From the NCBI GenBank assembly GCA_964391865.1, contig CAYMNQ010000001.1:496001-560000 (forward strand): a stretch of DNA of 64,000 bases, read 5' to 3'. This DNA comes from DASZQL01 sp964391865 (lineage in GTDB: Bacteria > Planctomycetota > Phycisphaerae > Phycisphaerales > UBA1924). Of the stretch, positions 25,832-35,127 are shown piece after piece (position 1 is the stretch's first letter; the number at the start of each line of letters is the position of its first letter). Below the pieces are notes generated by a model. It saw nothing but the letters and a program-made list of their open reading frames with translations. It was not told where the DNA came from and searched no databases. The translations under genes were made by a program, and so were the position numbers.

Positions 25832-27667
25832 ATGCCCGCCGCACTCCGATGGCTCCTGCGTCTTGTCCCCGCGAACCCGATCGTCGTGCGCCTGGTGCAG
25901 GGCGGGTCGCGGCGCGAGCGGCACATGTGGATCCGCACCGTGTATCTCGCGGTGCTGATCGTGGTGCTCATCGTTTCGCTGCTCGAATCGCGCGGCGCGC
26001 TGACCTATCAGCGCCTGGCGCTCAACGGCGCTGAGACCTTCCAGATCGTCGCGTACTTGCAGCTCGCGCTCATCTGCATCCTCGCGCCGGTGTTCATGGC
26101 CGGGGCGATCGCGCAGGAATCAAACCCGCGCACATGGGAAGTCCTGCTCACCACGCCCCTCTCCGCCGGGCAGATGGTGCTGGGGCATCTCTTCGGGCGC
26201 TTGTTCTTCGTGCTCGTGCTGCTCTTCGCGTCGCTGCCGCTGTTCGCGATCACGCAGTACTACGGCGGGGTGCGCGGCGATTCGATCCTGAACAGCTACG
26301 CCGTCTCCGCGTCGGCGGCGCTCCTCGTCGGCGCGACGGCGATCGCCATCGCCGTCAACCGGCTCGCCGGGCGGCGCGCGGTGTTCACGTTTTACGTCTC
26401 CGTCATCTCCTATCTCGCGATCACGTGGGCGATCGACTATCAGCTCAGCACCATGACAGGCGGCGTGACCGTCATGACCGCGCTCAACCCGTTTCTCGCG
26501 CTGCGCGCGCTCCTGAACCCCACCGGCTACCCCACGCCCGACGCGATCGCGCTCGCCGAGATGACGCCGCTCGGGCGGCTGTGGATGGGGCGGCCGGTCC
26601 TCGCGTGGTGCCTGCTCAGCACCGGGCTGAGCCTGCTTCTCATGGGCATCTCGACCATCGGCGTGCGCACCGTCGGGGCGGCGGAGGGCTCGATCCCCTG
26701 GTACCGCAAGCTCTTCGGGCTCGGCGCGAAGGGCGGCGACTCGCGCCCCGCGCGGCGCGTGTGGGACAACCCGATCGCGTGGCGCGAAGCCGCCGCGCGG
26801 CAGGCGACACTCCCCAAAATCATTGCGCGCTGGAGCTTCATCGCGCTCGGCGCGCTGTGGGGGCTGGCGATCGTTCTGTACTACCACGGCGGGGCGATCG
26901 GCACGCCCACGTTCCGTTACGTCCTCGTCGCCACCGTGTGGACCGAGTTCCTCGTCATCACGCTCGTCGCCATCAACCTGTCAGCGACCGCGATCAGCCG
27001 AGAGCGCGAGGACGGCACGCTCGACCTGCTCCTCACCACGCCCATCACGAAGGCCGACTACCTCAACGGCAAGCTGCGCGGATTGATCGGCTACCTCGCG
27101 CCCCTCATCGCCGTGCCGCTCGGCACCGTCGCGATCGCATCCGTCTACTCGCTCGCCGGCGGTTTCGGGCGTTCGGGCGGCATCACGTCGAACGATCTGG
27201 TCGAAGGGACCACCGGCACCGTCACCACGCCCATGCTCCTGCCCGAAGCGGCGCTCACCGTGACGCTCACGGGCCTGCCCTTCCTCGCGTTCTGTGTCAT
27301 GATCGGCTTGCAGTGGTCCCTCAAGAGCCGCGGCACGATCGGCTCCGTCGTCGGCACCGTCGGCATGGTGGGTCTGATCGCGGGCGTCGCGGGGCTGTGC
27401 GGGTGGAAGTCCGCCGCCGACCTGCCGGTGATCGGCCCGATTCTCGCGGGGTTGAACCCGCTGGTCACGCTCTTGGCGTCGGCGTACCCCGCGAGCGCGA
27501 TGGCGGAGTCGATCAGTTCGTCGAACACGCTCACGCCGGCGCGCGTGACGCTGGGCATTGGCAGCGCCGTCGCCGTCGCGGTGTACGCGGTATCGATCTA
27601 CGCCATCCGCGCCAACATGCTGCGCACGTTCGACATGACGGTGCGCAAGCTGGCGGGGAATCGGTGA
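25832..27667 (+). CDS. ABC-2 type transporter permease
   Basis: A 611-residue integral membrane protein with about 12 hydrophobic segments in two ABC-2 halves. Each half carries the characteristic soluble motif: SNPRTWEVLLTTPLSAGQ in the first and REREDGTLDLLLTTPITKADY in the second. This motif is found in permeases of ABC exporters of the ABC-2/GldF type, including ABC permeases paired with a separate ATPase. No ATPase gene is adjacent, so its partner is elsewhere. The ATG at 25832 is used because the membrane-protein sequence begins there; upstream bases are spacer. The substrate is unknown. The gene converges on rpoN through a repeat-rich spacer. Confidence 0.75.
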   Translation: MPAALRWLLRLVPANPIVVRLVQGGSRRERHMWIRTVYLAVLIVVLIVSLLESRGALTYQRLALNGAETFQIVAYLQLALICILAPVFMAGAIAQESNPRTWEVLLTTPLSAGQMVLGHLFGRLFFVLVLLFASLPLFAITQYYGGVRGDSILNSYAVSASAALLVGATAIAIAVNRLAGRRAVFTFYVSVISYLAITWAIDYQLSTMTGGVTVMTALNPFLALRALLNPTGYPTPDAIALAEMTPLGRLWMGRPVLAWCLLSTGLSLLLMGISTIGVRTVGAAEGSIPWYRKLFGLGAKGGDSRPARRVWDNPIAWREAAARQATLPKIIARWSFIALGALWGLAIVLYYHGGAIGTPTFRYVLVATVWTEFLVITLVAINLSATAISREREDGTLDLLLTTPITKADYLNGKLRGLIGYLAPLIAVPLGTVAIASVYSLAGGFGRSGGITSNDLVEGTTGTVTTPMLLPEAALTVTLTGLPFLAFCVMIGLQWSLKSRGTIGSVVGTVGMVGLIAGVAGLCGWKSAADLPVIGPILAGLNPLVTLLASAYPASAMAESISSSNTLTPARVTLGIGSAVAVAVYAVSIYAIRANMLRTFDMTVRKLAGNR

Positions 27668-27676
27668 GCGCGGAAG

Positions 27677-27808
27677 GCATCAAGCCATCGAGGCATCAAG
27701 GCATCGAGTGAAGAACAGACCCTCGCGGCGTCTTCTGTCTTTCACTTGATGCCTCGATGCCTTGATGCCTCGATGCCTTGATGCCTCGATGGCTTGATGC
27801 CTCGATGG
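27677..27808. repeat. 16-nt tandem array with inverted copy between convergent genes
   Basis: Positions 27745-27808 are four head-to-tail copies of CTTGATGCCTCGATGS (two ending C, two ending G). The inverse of about two units lies at 27677-27708, so the two blocks can pair into a stem of about 31 bp around a ~60-nt loop. The array lies between the ends of the ABC permease and rpoN. It starts 10 nt after one stop codon and ends 5 nt before the other, so it may serve as a bidirectional terminator. Confidence 0.75.
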
Positions 27809-27812
27809 CTTC

Positions 27813-29378
27813 CTAAAACTGCTTCCTCATCCGCGCCGGCGGGATATTGAGCTGCCCGCGGTACTTCGCCACCGTGCGCCGCGCGATCTCGATGCCCCGC
27901 TTCTTCATCTCGTCGGCGATCGCCTCGTCGCTCAGCGGGTTGGCTTTGTCTTCCGCGTCCACGACCTCGCGCATCGCCTCGCGGATGGCCTCCCAGCTCA
28001 TGTCCTCGCCGCTCTCGGTCTGTTGCCCGCCCGAGAAGAACTTCCGCAGCGGGAACACGCCCCGCGGCGTCAGCAGGTACTTCCCCGCCACCGCGCGCGA
28101 CACCGTCGCAACGTGAATCCCCAGTTGGTCCGCCACCTGCGTCATGGGCAGGGGCTTCAGCGCCTGCGGTCCTTCATCAAAGAATTCTCGCTGCGCCGCG
28201 ACCACCACATTTACGACCCGAAGGATCGTCTGCTTCCGCTGTCGCACCGCGTCGATCAGCCACTGCGCGTTGGTCAGATTCGTGCGGACGAATTGCCGGT
28301 CCGGCTTGGGCACCGCCTTATCCATCGCCATTTTCGCGTACTCGCGGTTCAGGCGCAGGTTGGGCAGCCGCCCGTCCGTCAGGTACGCGAAATACTGGTC
28401 CTTGTCCTCGTCGTACTCCACGATCGCGTCGGGCATGATCGTCTGCGGCGTCTCGTTCACCAGCAGCCCGCCCGGACGGAGCGTCAGACGGCGCATCTGC
28501 TCCATCGCTTCCTTGATCTGCTCGACGCTGTACCCGGTCTTCTGCGCCACGCGCGGGATGCGGTTCTGCACCAGATCATCCATGTGCTTGTCGACCAGCA
28601 CGCGCGCATGCTCGATCGCTTCGTATGTCTCCCGCTTGCGGTCCGGGTCCGACTCTTCAAGCAGTGCGTCGATCTGCAGCAACAGGCACTCGCGCGAATC
28701 GCGCGCCGCGATCCCCGGCGGATCGAGGAACAACTGCACCGCGAGCAGCGCGCGCTCGAGCGTCTCCTTGCTTGGTTTGGGCGCATCCGCCGGCGCGTTG
28801 TCGCTGATGGTGCTCAGGTCCGTGCGGAGGTAGCCGTCGGAGTCGATCGACTGGATGATCAGCCGCCCCGGCTCGCGCAGCTCTTCATCAACATCCGCCA
28901 CCCCCCACTGCTCGAGCAACTGCTCCGTCAGCGATTCTGCCCGTGCGGCGGTGTTCGCCATCGCGTCCATCTTCGAGTCGCGCTCGCCCGAGTTCCGCGA
29001 ACGCGAGAAATCCGACGGCTCATACTCCCCCGCGCGCGAAGGGGGCGACTCGAACTCGTTCTCCGATGCCTCGGGGTTCGACTCCTCGTACGAGTCCAGC
29101 CGGGCGAAGTCATCCGCCGCGTTCGCCTCGCTGTCCACGGTCAGCGGCGTCTCGCCCTCGCGCTCCTCGCGCTTCGTCTCCTCGCGCTGCTCGCGGAGCG
29201 CCGCTTCATCCATCCCCGGCTCGAACGTCTCCAGCGTGACGTTTGACTCCAGTTCCTGCTCGATCCGTTCCTCCAGCTGCGCGAGGGGCATCTGCAGAAT
29301 CTCCATCGACTGGATCATCCGCGGCGCCAGCTTCATCTGCTGGCCAAGCTTCATGTGCTGGGACGTGTCAAAGCGCAT
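27813..29378 (-). CDS. rpoN: RNA polymerase sigma-54 factor
   Basis: The 521-residue alternative sigma factor directs polymerase to -24/-12 promoters with AAA+ activators. Region I is the Gln/Leu-rich N-terminus (GQQMKLAPRMIQSMEILQMPLAQLEERI). The acidic region II is long (~55-130). The core-binding domain includes ESDGYLRTDL-like segments and LTLRPGGLLVNETPQTIMPD. The DNA-binding part carries a helix-turn-helix (MTQVADQLGIHVATVSRAVA, KYLLTPRGVFPLRKFF) and the C-terminal RpoN box ARRTVAKYR. All regions are complete. The usual hpf/pts neighbours are absent; a hibernation-factor gene lies far away at 62578. Confidence 0.95.
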   Translation of the reverse strand: MRFDTSQHMKLGQQMKLAPRMIQSMEILQMPLAQLEERIEQELESNVTLETFEPGMDEAALREQREETKREEREGETPLTVDSEANAADDFARLDSYEESNPEASENEFESPPSRAGEYEPSDFSRSRNSGERDSKMDAMANTAARAESLTEQLLEQWGVADVDEELREPGRLIIQSIDSDGYLRTDLSTISDNAPADAPKPSKETLERALLAVQLFLDPPGIAARDSRECLLLQIDALLEESDPDRKRETYEAIEHARVLVDKHMDDLVQNRIPRVAQKTGYSVEQIKEAMEQMRRLTLRPGGLLVNETPQTIMPDAIVEYDEDKDQYFAYLTDGRLPNLRLNREYAKMAMDKAVPKPDRQFVRTNLTNAQWLIDAVRQRKQTILRVVNVVVAAQREFFDEGPQALKPLPMTQVADQLGIHVATVSRAVAGKYLLTPRGVFPLRKFFSGGQQTESGEDMSWEAIREAMREVVDAEDKANPLSDEAIADEMKKRGIEIARRTVAKYRGQLNIPPARMRKQF

Positions 29379-29482
29379 CGCGCGGAACCATTCCTCCTCG
29401 GGCCCGTCGGCCCTTCGATACCCTCAACTATATCGGCCCGCCGACGCCCATTCTCCGGCTCCATGCGCCGGGGGCCGGGCGA

Positions 29483-30163
29483 TCACCCCACGCTCTGCCG
29501 CCCCTCGATCGCGTCGGCGAGCATGACTTTATTGGCGAATTCGAGCTGCCCACCCGAAGGGATGCCGCGCGCCAGCCGCGTCACCTTCACCCCGCGCGGG
29601 CGCAGTTCTTCCGCGAGGTACAGCGCCGTCCCATCCCCCTCGAGGTTCGGGTTCATGCCGAGAATCACCTCACGCGTCCGTTCCTCCTCGCTCGCGGGAT
29701 GATCGACGCGCTTTAGCAGATCACTGACCGTCAGATGCTCGGGCCCCACGCCGTCGAGCGGGCTGAGCCGCCCCATCAGAACGTGGTACACGCCGCGGAA
29801 CATCCCCGTGAGTTCGAGCGCGATCAGATCGCGCGGCTGCTCGACCACCATCACGACCGACCGATCGCGGCGCGGGTCAAGGCAGATCGCGCACCGCTCC
29901 GCATCCGCAAAGTTGAAGCACGCCGAGCAGTGCCGGATGCGCGTCTTCACGTCGCGCACCGCATCAGCCAGCCGCAACGCTTCATCCTTGGGCGATTTCA
30001 GCACATGGAACACCAGCCGCTCCGCCGAACGCCGCCCGATCCCGGGCAATCGCGCGAACTCCGCCAGCAGCCGCTCCACCGGCTCCGGGTACGCGCCGGT
30101 GTTCCGCACGATGCGCTCTACCCCGGCCCGCTTTGAAGTCGTTGATGCCCGAGCGTCGCTCAT
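29483..30163 (-). CDS. recR: Recombination mediator RecR
   Basis: The 226-residue RecR works with RecO (and RecF) to load RecA at gaps. The helix-hairpin-helix is at RLPGIGRRSAERLVFHVL. The Cys4 zinc finger is CSACFNFADAERCAIC, with four Cys in C-x2-C...C-x2-C. The Toprim domain begins VVMVVEQPRDLIALE, and the Walker-like end is GIPSGGQLEFANKVML. The N-terminus is extended by ~25 residues relative to typical RecR (~200 residues). The gene ends about 100 nt before rpoN on the same strand and is divergent from polA. Confidence 0.95.
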   Translation of the reverse strand: MSDARASTTSKRAGVERIVRNTGAYPEPVERLLAEFARLPGIGRRSAERLVFHVLKSPKDEALRLADAVRDVKTRIRHCSACFNFADAERCAICLDPRRDRSVVMVVEQPRDLIALELTGMFRGVYHVLMGRLSPLDGVGPEHLTVSDLLKRVDHPASEEERTREVILGMNPNLEGDGTALYLAEELRPRGVKVTRLARGIPSGGQLEFANKVMLADAIEGRQSVG

Positions 30164-30246
30164 TCATCAATTGTAGACCCGGACGGCGGCTGTGCTTCCG
30201 GCCGCCCCACCGTTTCACTGTCCGCGCTGGTATACCCATCGCGACG

Positions 30247-33237
30247 ATGAAGACCCTCTACCTCATCGACGGGCACGCCCAGTTCTTCCGGGCCTTCCAC
30301 GCCATCCGCACGCCCATGTCCTCGCCCGTCACCAAGGAGCCCACCAACGCCACCTTCGGCTTCGTGGGCATGCTGCTCAAGCTGCTCCGACAGTTGAAGC
30401 CCGACTACGTCGCCGTCGCGATCGACGTCTCGGGCGACACCGAAACCTTCCGCTCCGAGCTCTACCCCGAGTACAAAGCCAACCGCAGCGAGATCCCCGA
30501 AGCACTCCCCGCGCAGATCGACCGCTGCATCGCGCTCCTCCGCGCCATGAGCATCCCCGTCATCGGCATCGAGGGCTTCGAAGCCGACGACGCCATCGCC
30601 ACCATCGCCACCAAACTCACCCACGCCAACGAGGGGCCGGCCGGCGAACAGGTCAAAGTCCGCATCGTCTCGAAAGACAAGGACCTCCAGCAACTCCTCG
30701 AAGAGAACCGCGTCGAGATGTACGACGTCCACACCGACGAACTCATCGACGTGAAGAAACTCAAGGAAGACAAGGGCGTCACACCCGCGCAGGTCATCGA
30801 CATGCTCGCGCTGATGGGTGACGCCGTCGACAACGTGCCGGGCGTACCGGGCATCGGCCCCAAGACCGCGTCCGAGCTCATCGCGCAATACGGCAGCATC
30901 GACAATCTCCTCGCGCACGCGCACGAAATCAAGGGCAAACGCGGCGAGAACATCCGCGCCGCCGCGGGCACGCTCCCCCTCTCGCGCACGCTCGTCACGC
31001 TCCGCCACGACGTGCCGATCGACTTCGACCTCGCCGCCGCCGACGCCGCAAAGATCGACCTCAACGCGCTCCTCCCCATCCTGCGCGAACTCGGCTTCAA
31101 CCGCTATCAGGACGAGGTCAAACAACTTCTTGCGGCGCGCGGGCAGGCCCCCGCAAGTGAGTCGGCCGAATCGACCGACGCCGCGCCGGACGCCGAATCA
31201 GCCAACGAAGCCATGCGCATCGCCGGCGCCAAGCGCGAATCGCGCCCTTCTTCCTCAACCCCAGGCCAAGGCGGCCTCTTCGACACCTTCGCCACCGCCG
31301 ACCTCGCCGCCGAGAACCGCGCCAAGCACGCCGAGCCCAAGCGCGGCACATACGCCACCATCGCCACCCAACGGCAACTCGACGCGCTCGTGAAGGAACT
31401 CCGCACCGCCCCCATCTTCGCCGTCGATACCGAGACCACCGGCCTCTCCCCGCGCGACGCCGCCCTCTGCGGCGTTAGCGTGTCCACGAACCCCGGCACC
31501 GGCTACTACATCCCCACACTGTCGCCGACGCCCGAAAAGCACCTCGACACGAGAACCGTCCTCGACACACTCCGCCCCATCCTCGAAGACTCGACGAAGC
31601 CGAAGTGCGGGCACAACCTCAAGTACGACCTGCTCATTTTCCGCGCCCACGGCGTCGAACTCCGCATGGGCGGTTCGCCGACGGTTGAGGGCGGCACAAC
31701 CGGCTTCGACTCCATGGTCGGCAGCTTCCTCGTTGACGCGGGACGCTCGAGTCACTCGCTGAACAACCTCGCCCTCGCGCTGCTGAATTACACCTGCATC
31801 CCCATCACGGACCTCATCGGCTCGGGCAAGGACCAGCGCACCTTCGACACCGTGCCGATCGACCTCGCCACCGACTACGCCGCCGAGGACGCCGACATCG
31901 CGCTCCGTCTGCACGACGCGATCCTCCCCGACCTCCGCGCGATGGGGCTGATGAAACTCCTCAACGACGTCGAGATGCCCCTCGTCGATGTCCTCGCGGA
32001 GCTCGAATGGAACGGCATCACCGTCGATCCGCGCGAGCTCGACCGCCAGGCCGCGCGCCTCAACACGCGCATCGACGAACTCCGCGCCGCGATCGTGCGC
32101 GAGTCCCCACGCCCCTTCAATCCCGACTCGCCCAAGCAACTCGCGGGGATCCTCTTCAACACTCCCGACGATCCCGCCGAGCCTGGGCTGGGCCTCAAAC
32201 CCCCCAAGAAAACCAAGACCGGCTTCTCCACCGACAGCGAGGTGCTCGAGAAACTCACGCAGGACGCCGCGATCACCACCAAGGTCCCCGAGCTGATCCT
32301 CGAGTACCGCCAGCTCACGAAGCTCGTCGGCACATACCTCGTCGCGCTAAAAGAAGCGATCAACGCAAAGACCGGGCGCATCCACTCGTCGTTCCACCAG
32401 ACCGTCGCCGCCACGGGCCGGCTCGCTTCATCGGACCCGAATCTCCAGAACATCCCCATCCGCACGGATGTGGGCCGCGAGATCCGCAAGGCCTTCATCG
32501 CCGCGCCCGGCTGCGTGCTCATCGGCGCGGACTACTCGCAGATCGAGCTACGGATGCTCGCGCACCTCTCGCGCGACCCCGCGCTCATCGAAGCCTTCCA
32601 GCGCGACGAAGACATCCACGCCGCCGTCGCCGCCCAGATCCACAACGTCGCGCTCAAAGACGTCACGAAAGAACAGCGAAACAGCGCCAAGATGGTCAAC
32701 TTCGGCATCGTCTACGGCGTCACGCCCTACGGGCTCGCGCGCCGGCTCGGCATCGACAACGACGCCGCCGCCACCATCATCAACGACTACAAAAAACGCT
32801 TCAGCGGCATCACCACGTTCCTGCAGGAATGCATCGAGCAAGCCCGGCGCTTCGGTTACGTCGAAACGATCCTGGGCAGGCGCCGCCCCATCGCCGACAT
32901 CGACTCGCGCAACCCCGCGCACAAATCCTTCGCCGAGCGCATCGCGATCAATTCCGTCGTGCAAGGCTCCGCCGCCGACCTCATCAAAATCGCCATGATC
33001 GACCTGCACGCCAGGCTCAGCGAGCACGCCCCCCACTGGCGCGCGAACAACCCCCCCGAGATCCCCGGCGTCAAAATGCTCCTCCAGATCCACGACGAAC
33101 TCGTCTTCGAAGCGCCCGACGATGTCGCCGAGCAGACGAAGCAGCTCATCGTGACTCGAATGGAGGCGGCGATGTCACTCCGTGTGCCGCTCAAAGCCGA
33201 CGCTGCGTGCAGCAAGACGTGGTTCGAAGGCGCCTGA
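30247..33237 (+). CDS. polA: DNA polymerase I
   Basis: A 996-residue polymerase for Okazaki-fragment maturation and repair. The N-terminal 5'-3' exonuclease (~1-300) opens with LYLIDGHAQFFRAFHAI and has VVSKDKDLQQLL-type acidic residues, GDAVDNVPGVPGIGPKTA and the helix-hairpin-helix. The 3'-5' proofreading domain (~385-580) looks active: PIFAVDTETTGLSPRD, GHNLKYDLLIF and YAAEDADIALRLHD supply the DEDDy acidic residues. The polymerase domain carries TGRLASSDPNLQNIPIR, ADYSQIELRMLAHLS (motif A), KMVNFGIVYGVTPYGLA (O helix) and LLQIHDELVFEAP (motif C). It is slightly longer than the E. coli enzyme. Its final 63 nt overlap the end of the convergent HlyD-like gene. Confidence 0.97.
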   Translation: MKTLYLIDGHAQFFRAFHAIRTPMSSPVTKEPTNATFGFVGMLLKLLRQLKPDYVAVAIDVSGDTETFRSELYPEYKANRSEIPEALPAQIDRCIALLRAMSIPVIGIEGFEADDAIATIATKLTHANEGPAGEQVKVRIVSKDKDLQQLLEENRVEMYDVHTDELIDVKKLKEDKGVTPAQVIDMLALMGDAVDNVPGVPGIGPKTASELIAQYGSIDNLLAHAHEIKGKRGENIRAAAGTLPLSRTLVTLRHDVPIDFDLAAADAAKIDLNALLPILRELGFNRYQDEVKQLLAARGQAPASESAESTDAAPDAESANEAMRIAGAKRESRPSSSTPGQGGLFDTFATADLAAENRAKHAEPKRGTYATIATQRQLDALVKELRTAPIFAVDTETTGLSPRDAALCGVSVSTNPGTGYYIPTLSPTPEKHLDTRTVLDTLRPILEDSTKPKCGHNLKYDLLIFRAHGVELRMGGSPTVEGGTTGFDSMVGSFLVDAGRSSHSLNNLALALLNYTCIPITDLIGSGKDQRTFDTVPIDLATDYAAEDADIALRLHDAILPDLRAMGLMKLLNDVEMPLVDVLAELEWNGITVDPRELDRQAARLNTRIDELRAAIVRESPRPFNPDSPKQLAGILFNTPDDPAEPGLGLKPPKKTKTGFSTDSEVLEKLTQDAAITTKVPELILEYRQLTKLVGTYLVALKEAINAKTGRIHSSFHQTVAATGRLASSDPNLQNIPIRTDVGREIRKAFIAAPGCVLIGADYSQIELRMLAHLSRDPALIEAFQRDEDIHAAVAAQIHNVALKDVTKEQRNSAKMVNFGIVYGVTPYGLARRLGIDNDAAATIINDYKKRFSGITTFLQECIEQARRFGYVETILGRRRPIADIDSRNPAHKSFAERIAINSVVQGSAADLIKIAMIDLHARLSEHAPHWRANNPPEIPGVKMLLQIHDELVFEAPDDVAEQTKQLIVTRMEAAMSLRVPLKADAACSKTWFEGA

Positions 33238-34344
33238 CGCGGCGCGTCGGGCCGCGCCATCCCCGCGACCGGCGTTGCCCCTCTCACCCGATGCGTCGAT
33301 GTACACGTCAACCTGCTGACCCACGTACGCGCGCTGATTCCCACCCTTGATCGAGAAAATCACCTGCAGCGCCCTCGTATCGACCCTCTCGGGCGCCAGG
33401 CCGGACAGCGCACGCTTCGGAACGACCAGCGGCTCAATCCTCACGAACTCCAACTCGATCGGACTCGCCGCCGCGCCCCGCAGCATGGCGCGCGCGCCCG
33501 ATCCCGGACGCACTCGTGACGCGTCTTCCTCGTTGATGTCGGCCCGGACGTGCAGCGGGCCCGAGCTGCCAAGGGTGGCGAGCGGTTCTTCCAGAACTCC
33601 CGTCGGCGCGTACTGCCCCGCCCGTGCCGTGAGACGGAGCACCACCGCGTCCATCGGCGCGCGCGTCGTCAGCCGGTCCAGGTCCGCCTCCGTCCGGCGG
33701 ACCGCCGCCAACGCCAACTGCTCCTCCCGCTCGGCGACCGCGATGTCCTCCTTCCACGCGCCCGACAGCAGACGACCCAGCTCGGCCTGCCGCGTCTCCA
33801 GCTGCGCCTCGGCACGCTTCACGCCCCAGCGTCGGCGCAGCAGCTCATCGCTGGTTGCGGCGCCGAGCCGTGCCGCCTCTTCCACCAGCTCAAGATTGGT
33901 CCGGGCGTCACCCAGGATCGCCTCGGCCTCGCTCACCAGCGCCCGCGCGATCGGAACATCCTCGGCCCGGGGCGACGCGCGGAGCCGTTCGAGCCGCGCC
34001 CGCGCAACCTCGACGGACTGCTGCCGGACCCACAACTCCGCACGCTGGTCGGCCCCGTCCAGCGTGAAAAGCGGGTCACCCGCGCGCACCGACTGACCCA
34101 CCGAAACATGCACCGTCTCGATCCAGCCCGCCACCCGCGGGGACACCGCCACCAGCTCGCTCGACGGCTCGACCAGCCCCACCGCCGCGATCGTTTCATC
34201 GAATGCCCGCACCGGCGGCGCCCAGAGCGGCGCCTCTTCGATCTTCTTCGGCCGCATCACCCCGGTCGCGTACAACGCATACGTCAGCGCTCCGAGCGCC
34301 AGCGCCGGGATGATTGCTTTGTTCAGCAGAGGCGAGCGATACAT
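33175..34344 (-). CDS. HlyD-family membrane fusion protein of ABC exporter
   Basis: AAGGAG 6 nt upstream fixes the ATG at 34344 (MYRSPLLNKAIIPALALGAL), giving 389 residues. A single N-terminal membrane segment is followed by a biotinyl-lipoyl-like half (VSPRVAGWIETVHVSVGQSVRAGDPLF). Next come a long coiled-coil hairpin (~95-220), the second lipoyl half (DLDRLTTRAPMDAVVLRLTARAGQYAP) and a beta-barrel domain (LHVRADINEEDASRV). This is the periplasmic adaptor of a tripartite or DevBCA-type exporter. With the ATPase and permease upstream, it forms one operon. The last 21 codons overlap polA on the opposite strand. That tail (Arg/Gly/Ala-rich) looks unstructured. Confidence 0.88.
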   Translation of the reverse strand: MYRSPLLNKAIIPALALGALTYALYATGVMRPKKIEEAPLWAPPVRAFDETIAAVGLVEPSSELVAVSPRVAGWIETVHVSVGQSVRAGDPLFTLDGADQRAELWVRQQSVEVARARLERLRASPRAEDVPIARALVSEAEAILGDARTNLELVEEAARLGAATSDELLRRRWGVKRAEAQLETRQAELGRLLSGAWKEDIAVAEREEQLALAAVRRTEADLDRLTTRAPMDAVVLRLTARAGQYAPTGVLEEPLATLGSSGPLHVRADINEEDASRVRPGSGARAMLRGAAASPIELEFVRIEPLVVPKRALSGLAPERVDTRALQVIFSIKGGNQRAYVGQQVDVYIDASGERGNAGRGDGAARRAASGAFEPRLAARSVGFERHTE

Positions 34345-34410
34345 CGTCAACTCCTTATGGCATCCCAAGCAGATTCAGTCGCGCCGTGATCACGCCACGC
34401 CCTCGGGCTC

Positions 34411-35103
34411 TCACCGTTCCTCGACCTCGGTGATCAGGCCGTCCTCCATGTGGACGATCTGCCGGGCAAACTCAAAGATGCGGCTGTCGTGAGTCACGAT
34501 GAGCACCGCCCGGTCGGGACGCACCGCGATCGCGGCCATCATTTCCATCACGGCGCGCCCGCTCTTCCCGTCAAGCGCCGCCGTCGGCTCATCGCACAGC
34601 ACGATCCGAGGATCGTGGACCAGCGCGCGCGCCACCGCGACACGCTGCTGCTGCCCCCCCGAAAGTGTCCGCGGCAGGCTGTGCAGTTTCTGCTCCAGCC
34701 CGAGCATCGAAAGAGCCGCCGCCGCGCGCCCCACCGCCAGACGGCGATCGACCCGCGCGGCAAGCAGCGCCACCGCCGCGTTCTCCGCCGCCGACAGCGA
34801 TGGCAGCAGGTTGTACTGCTGGAATATGAAGCCCAGAGACTGACGCCGAAACTCCACCTGCTCCGACTCGGACATCCCGAAGATGTCCCGGCCTAGCACC
34901 GACACCGCCCCGCCCGAGGGGCGAAGCAGACCGGCGATGATCGAGAGCAGCGTCGTCTTCCCGCACCCGCTCGGGCCGACGAGCATCGTGATGCCGCCGA
35001 ACCGCACCCGCATGCTCGTGCCGCGCAGCACCCGCGCCGCGCTCGGGCCGCTCCCGAACTCCTTCTCCACCCCCGAGACTTCGATGGCATACTCGCTACT
35101 CAC
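34411..35103 (-). CDS. ABC transporter ATP-binding protein (DevA/LolD/MacB type)
   Basis: The 230-residue ATPase starts at GTG 35103, with AAGGAG 6 nt upstream; an upstream TTG in frame has no such site. All nucleotide-binding motifs are present: Walker A GPSGCGKTT, Q-loop FIFQQYNLLP, signature LSGGQQQRVAVARAL, Walker B VLCDEPTAALD and H-loop VTHD. The arrangement is that of exporter ATPases pairing with FtsX-fold permeases. The gene lies 24 nt after the permease and 66 nt before the adaptor, consistent with one polycistronic exporter operon. Confidence 0.92.
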   Translation of the reverse strand: MSSEYAIEVSGVEKEFGSGPSAARVLRGTSMRVRFGGITMLVGPSGCGKTTLLSIIAGLLRPSGGAVSVLGRDIFGMSESEQVEFRRQSLGFIFQQYNLLPSLSAAENAAVALLAARVDRRLAVGRAAAALSMLGLEQKLHSLPRTLSGGQQQRVAVARALVHDPRIVLCDEPTAALDGKSGRAVMEMMAAIAVRPDRAVLIVTHDSRIFEFARQIVHMEDGLITEVEER

Positions 35104-35127
35104 GACCCGCTCCTTCGGAACCCGCAA

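Noticed and set aside
28023..29246. A 407-codon plus-strand frame opposite rpoN
   Set aside because: Shadow of rpoN with Arg/Leu/His-rich composition and no recognisable domain.
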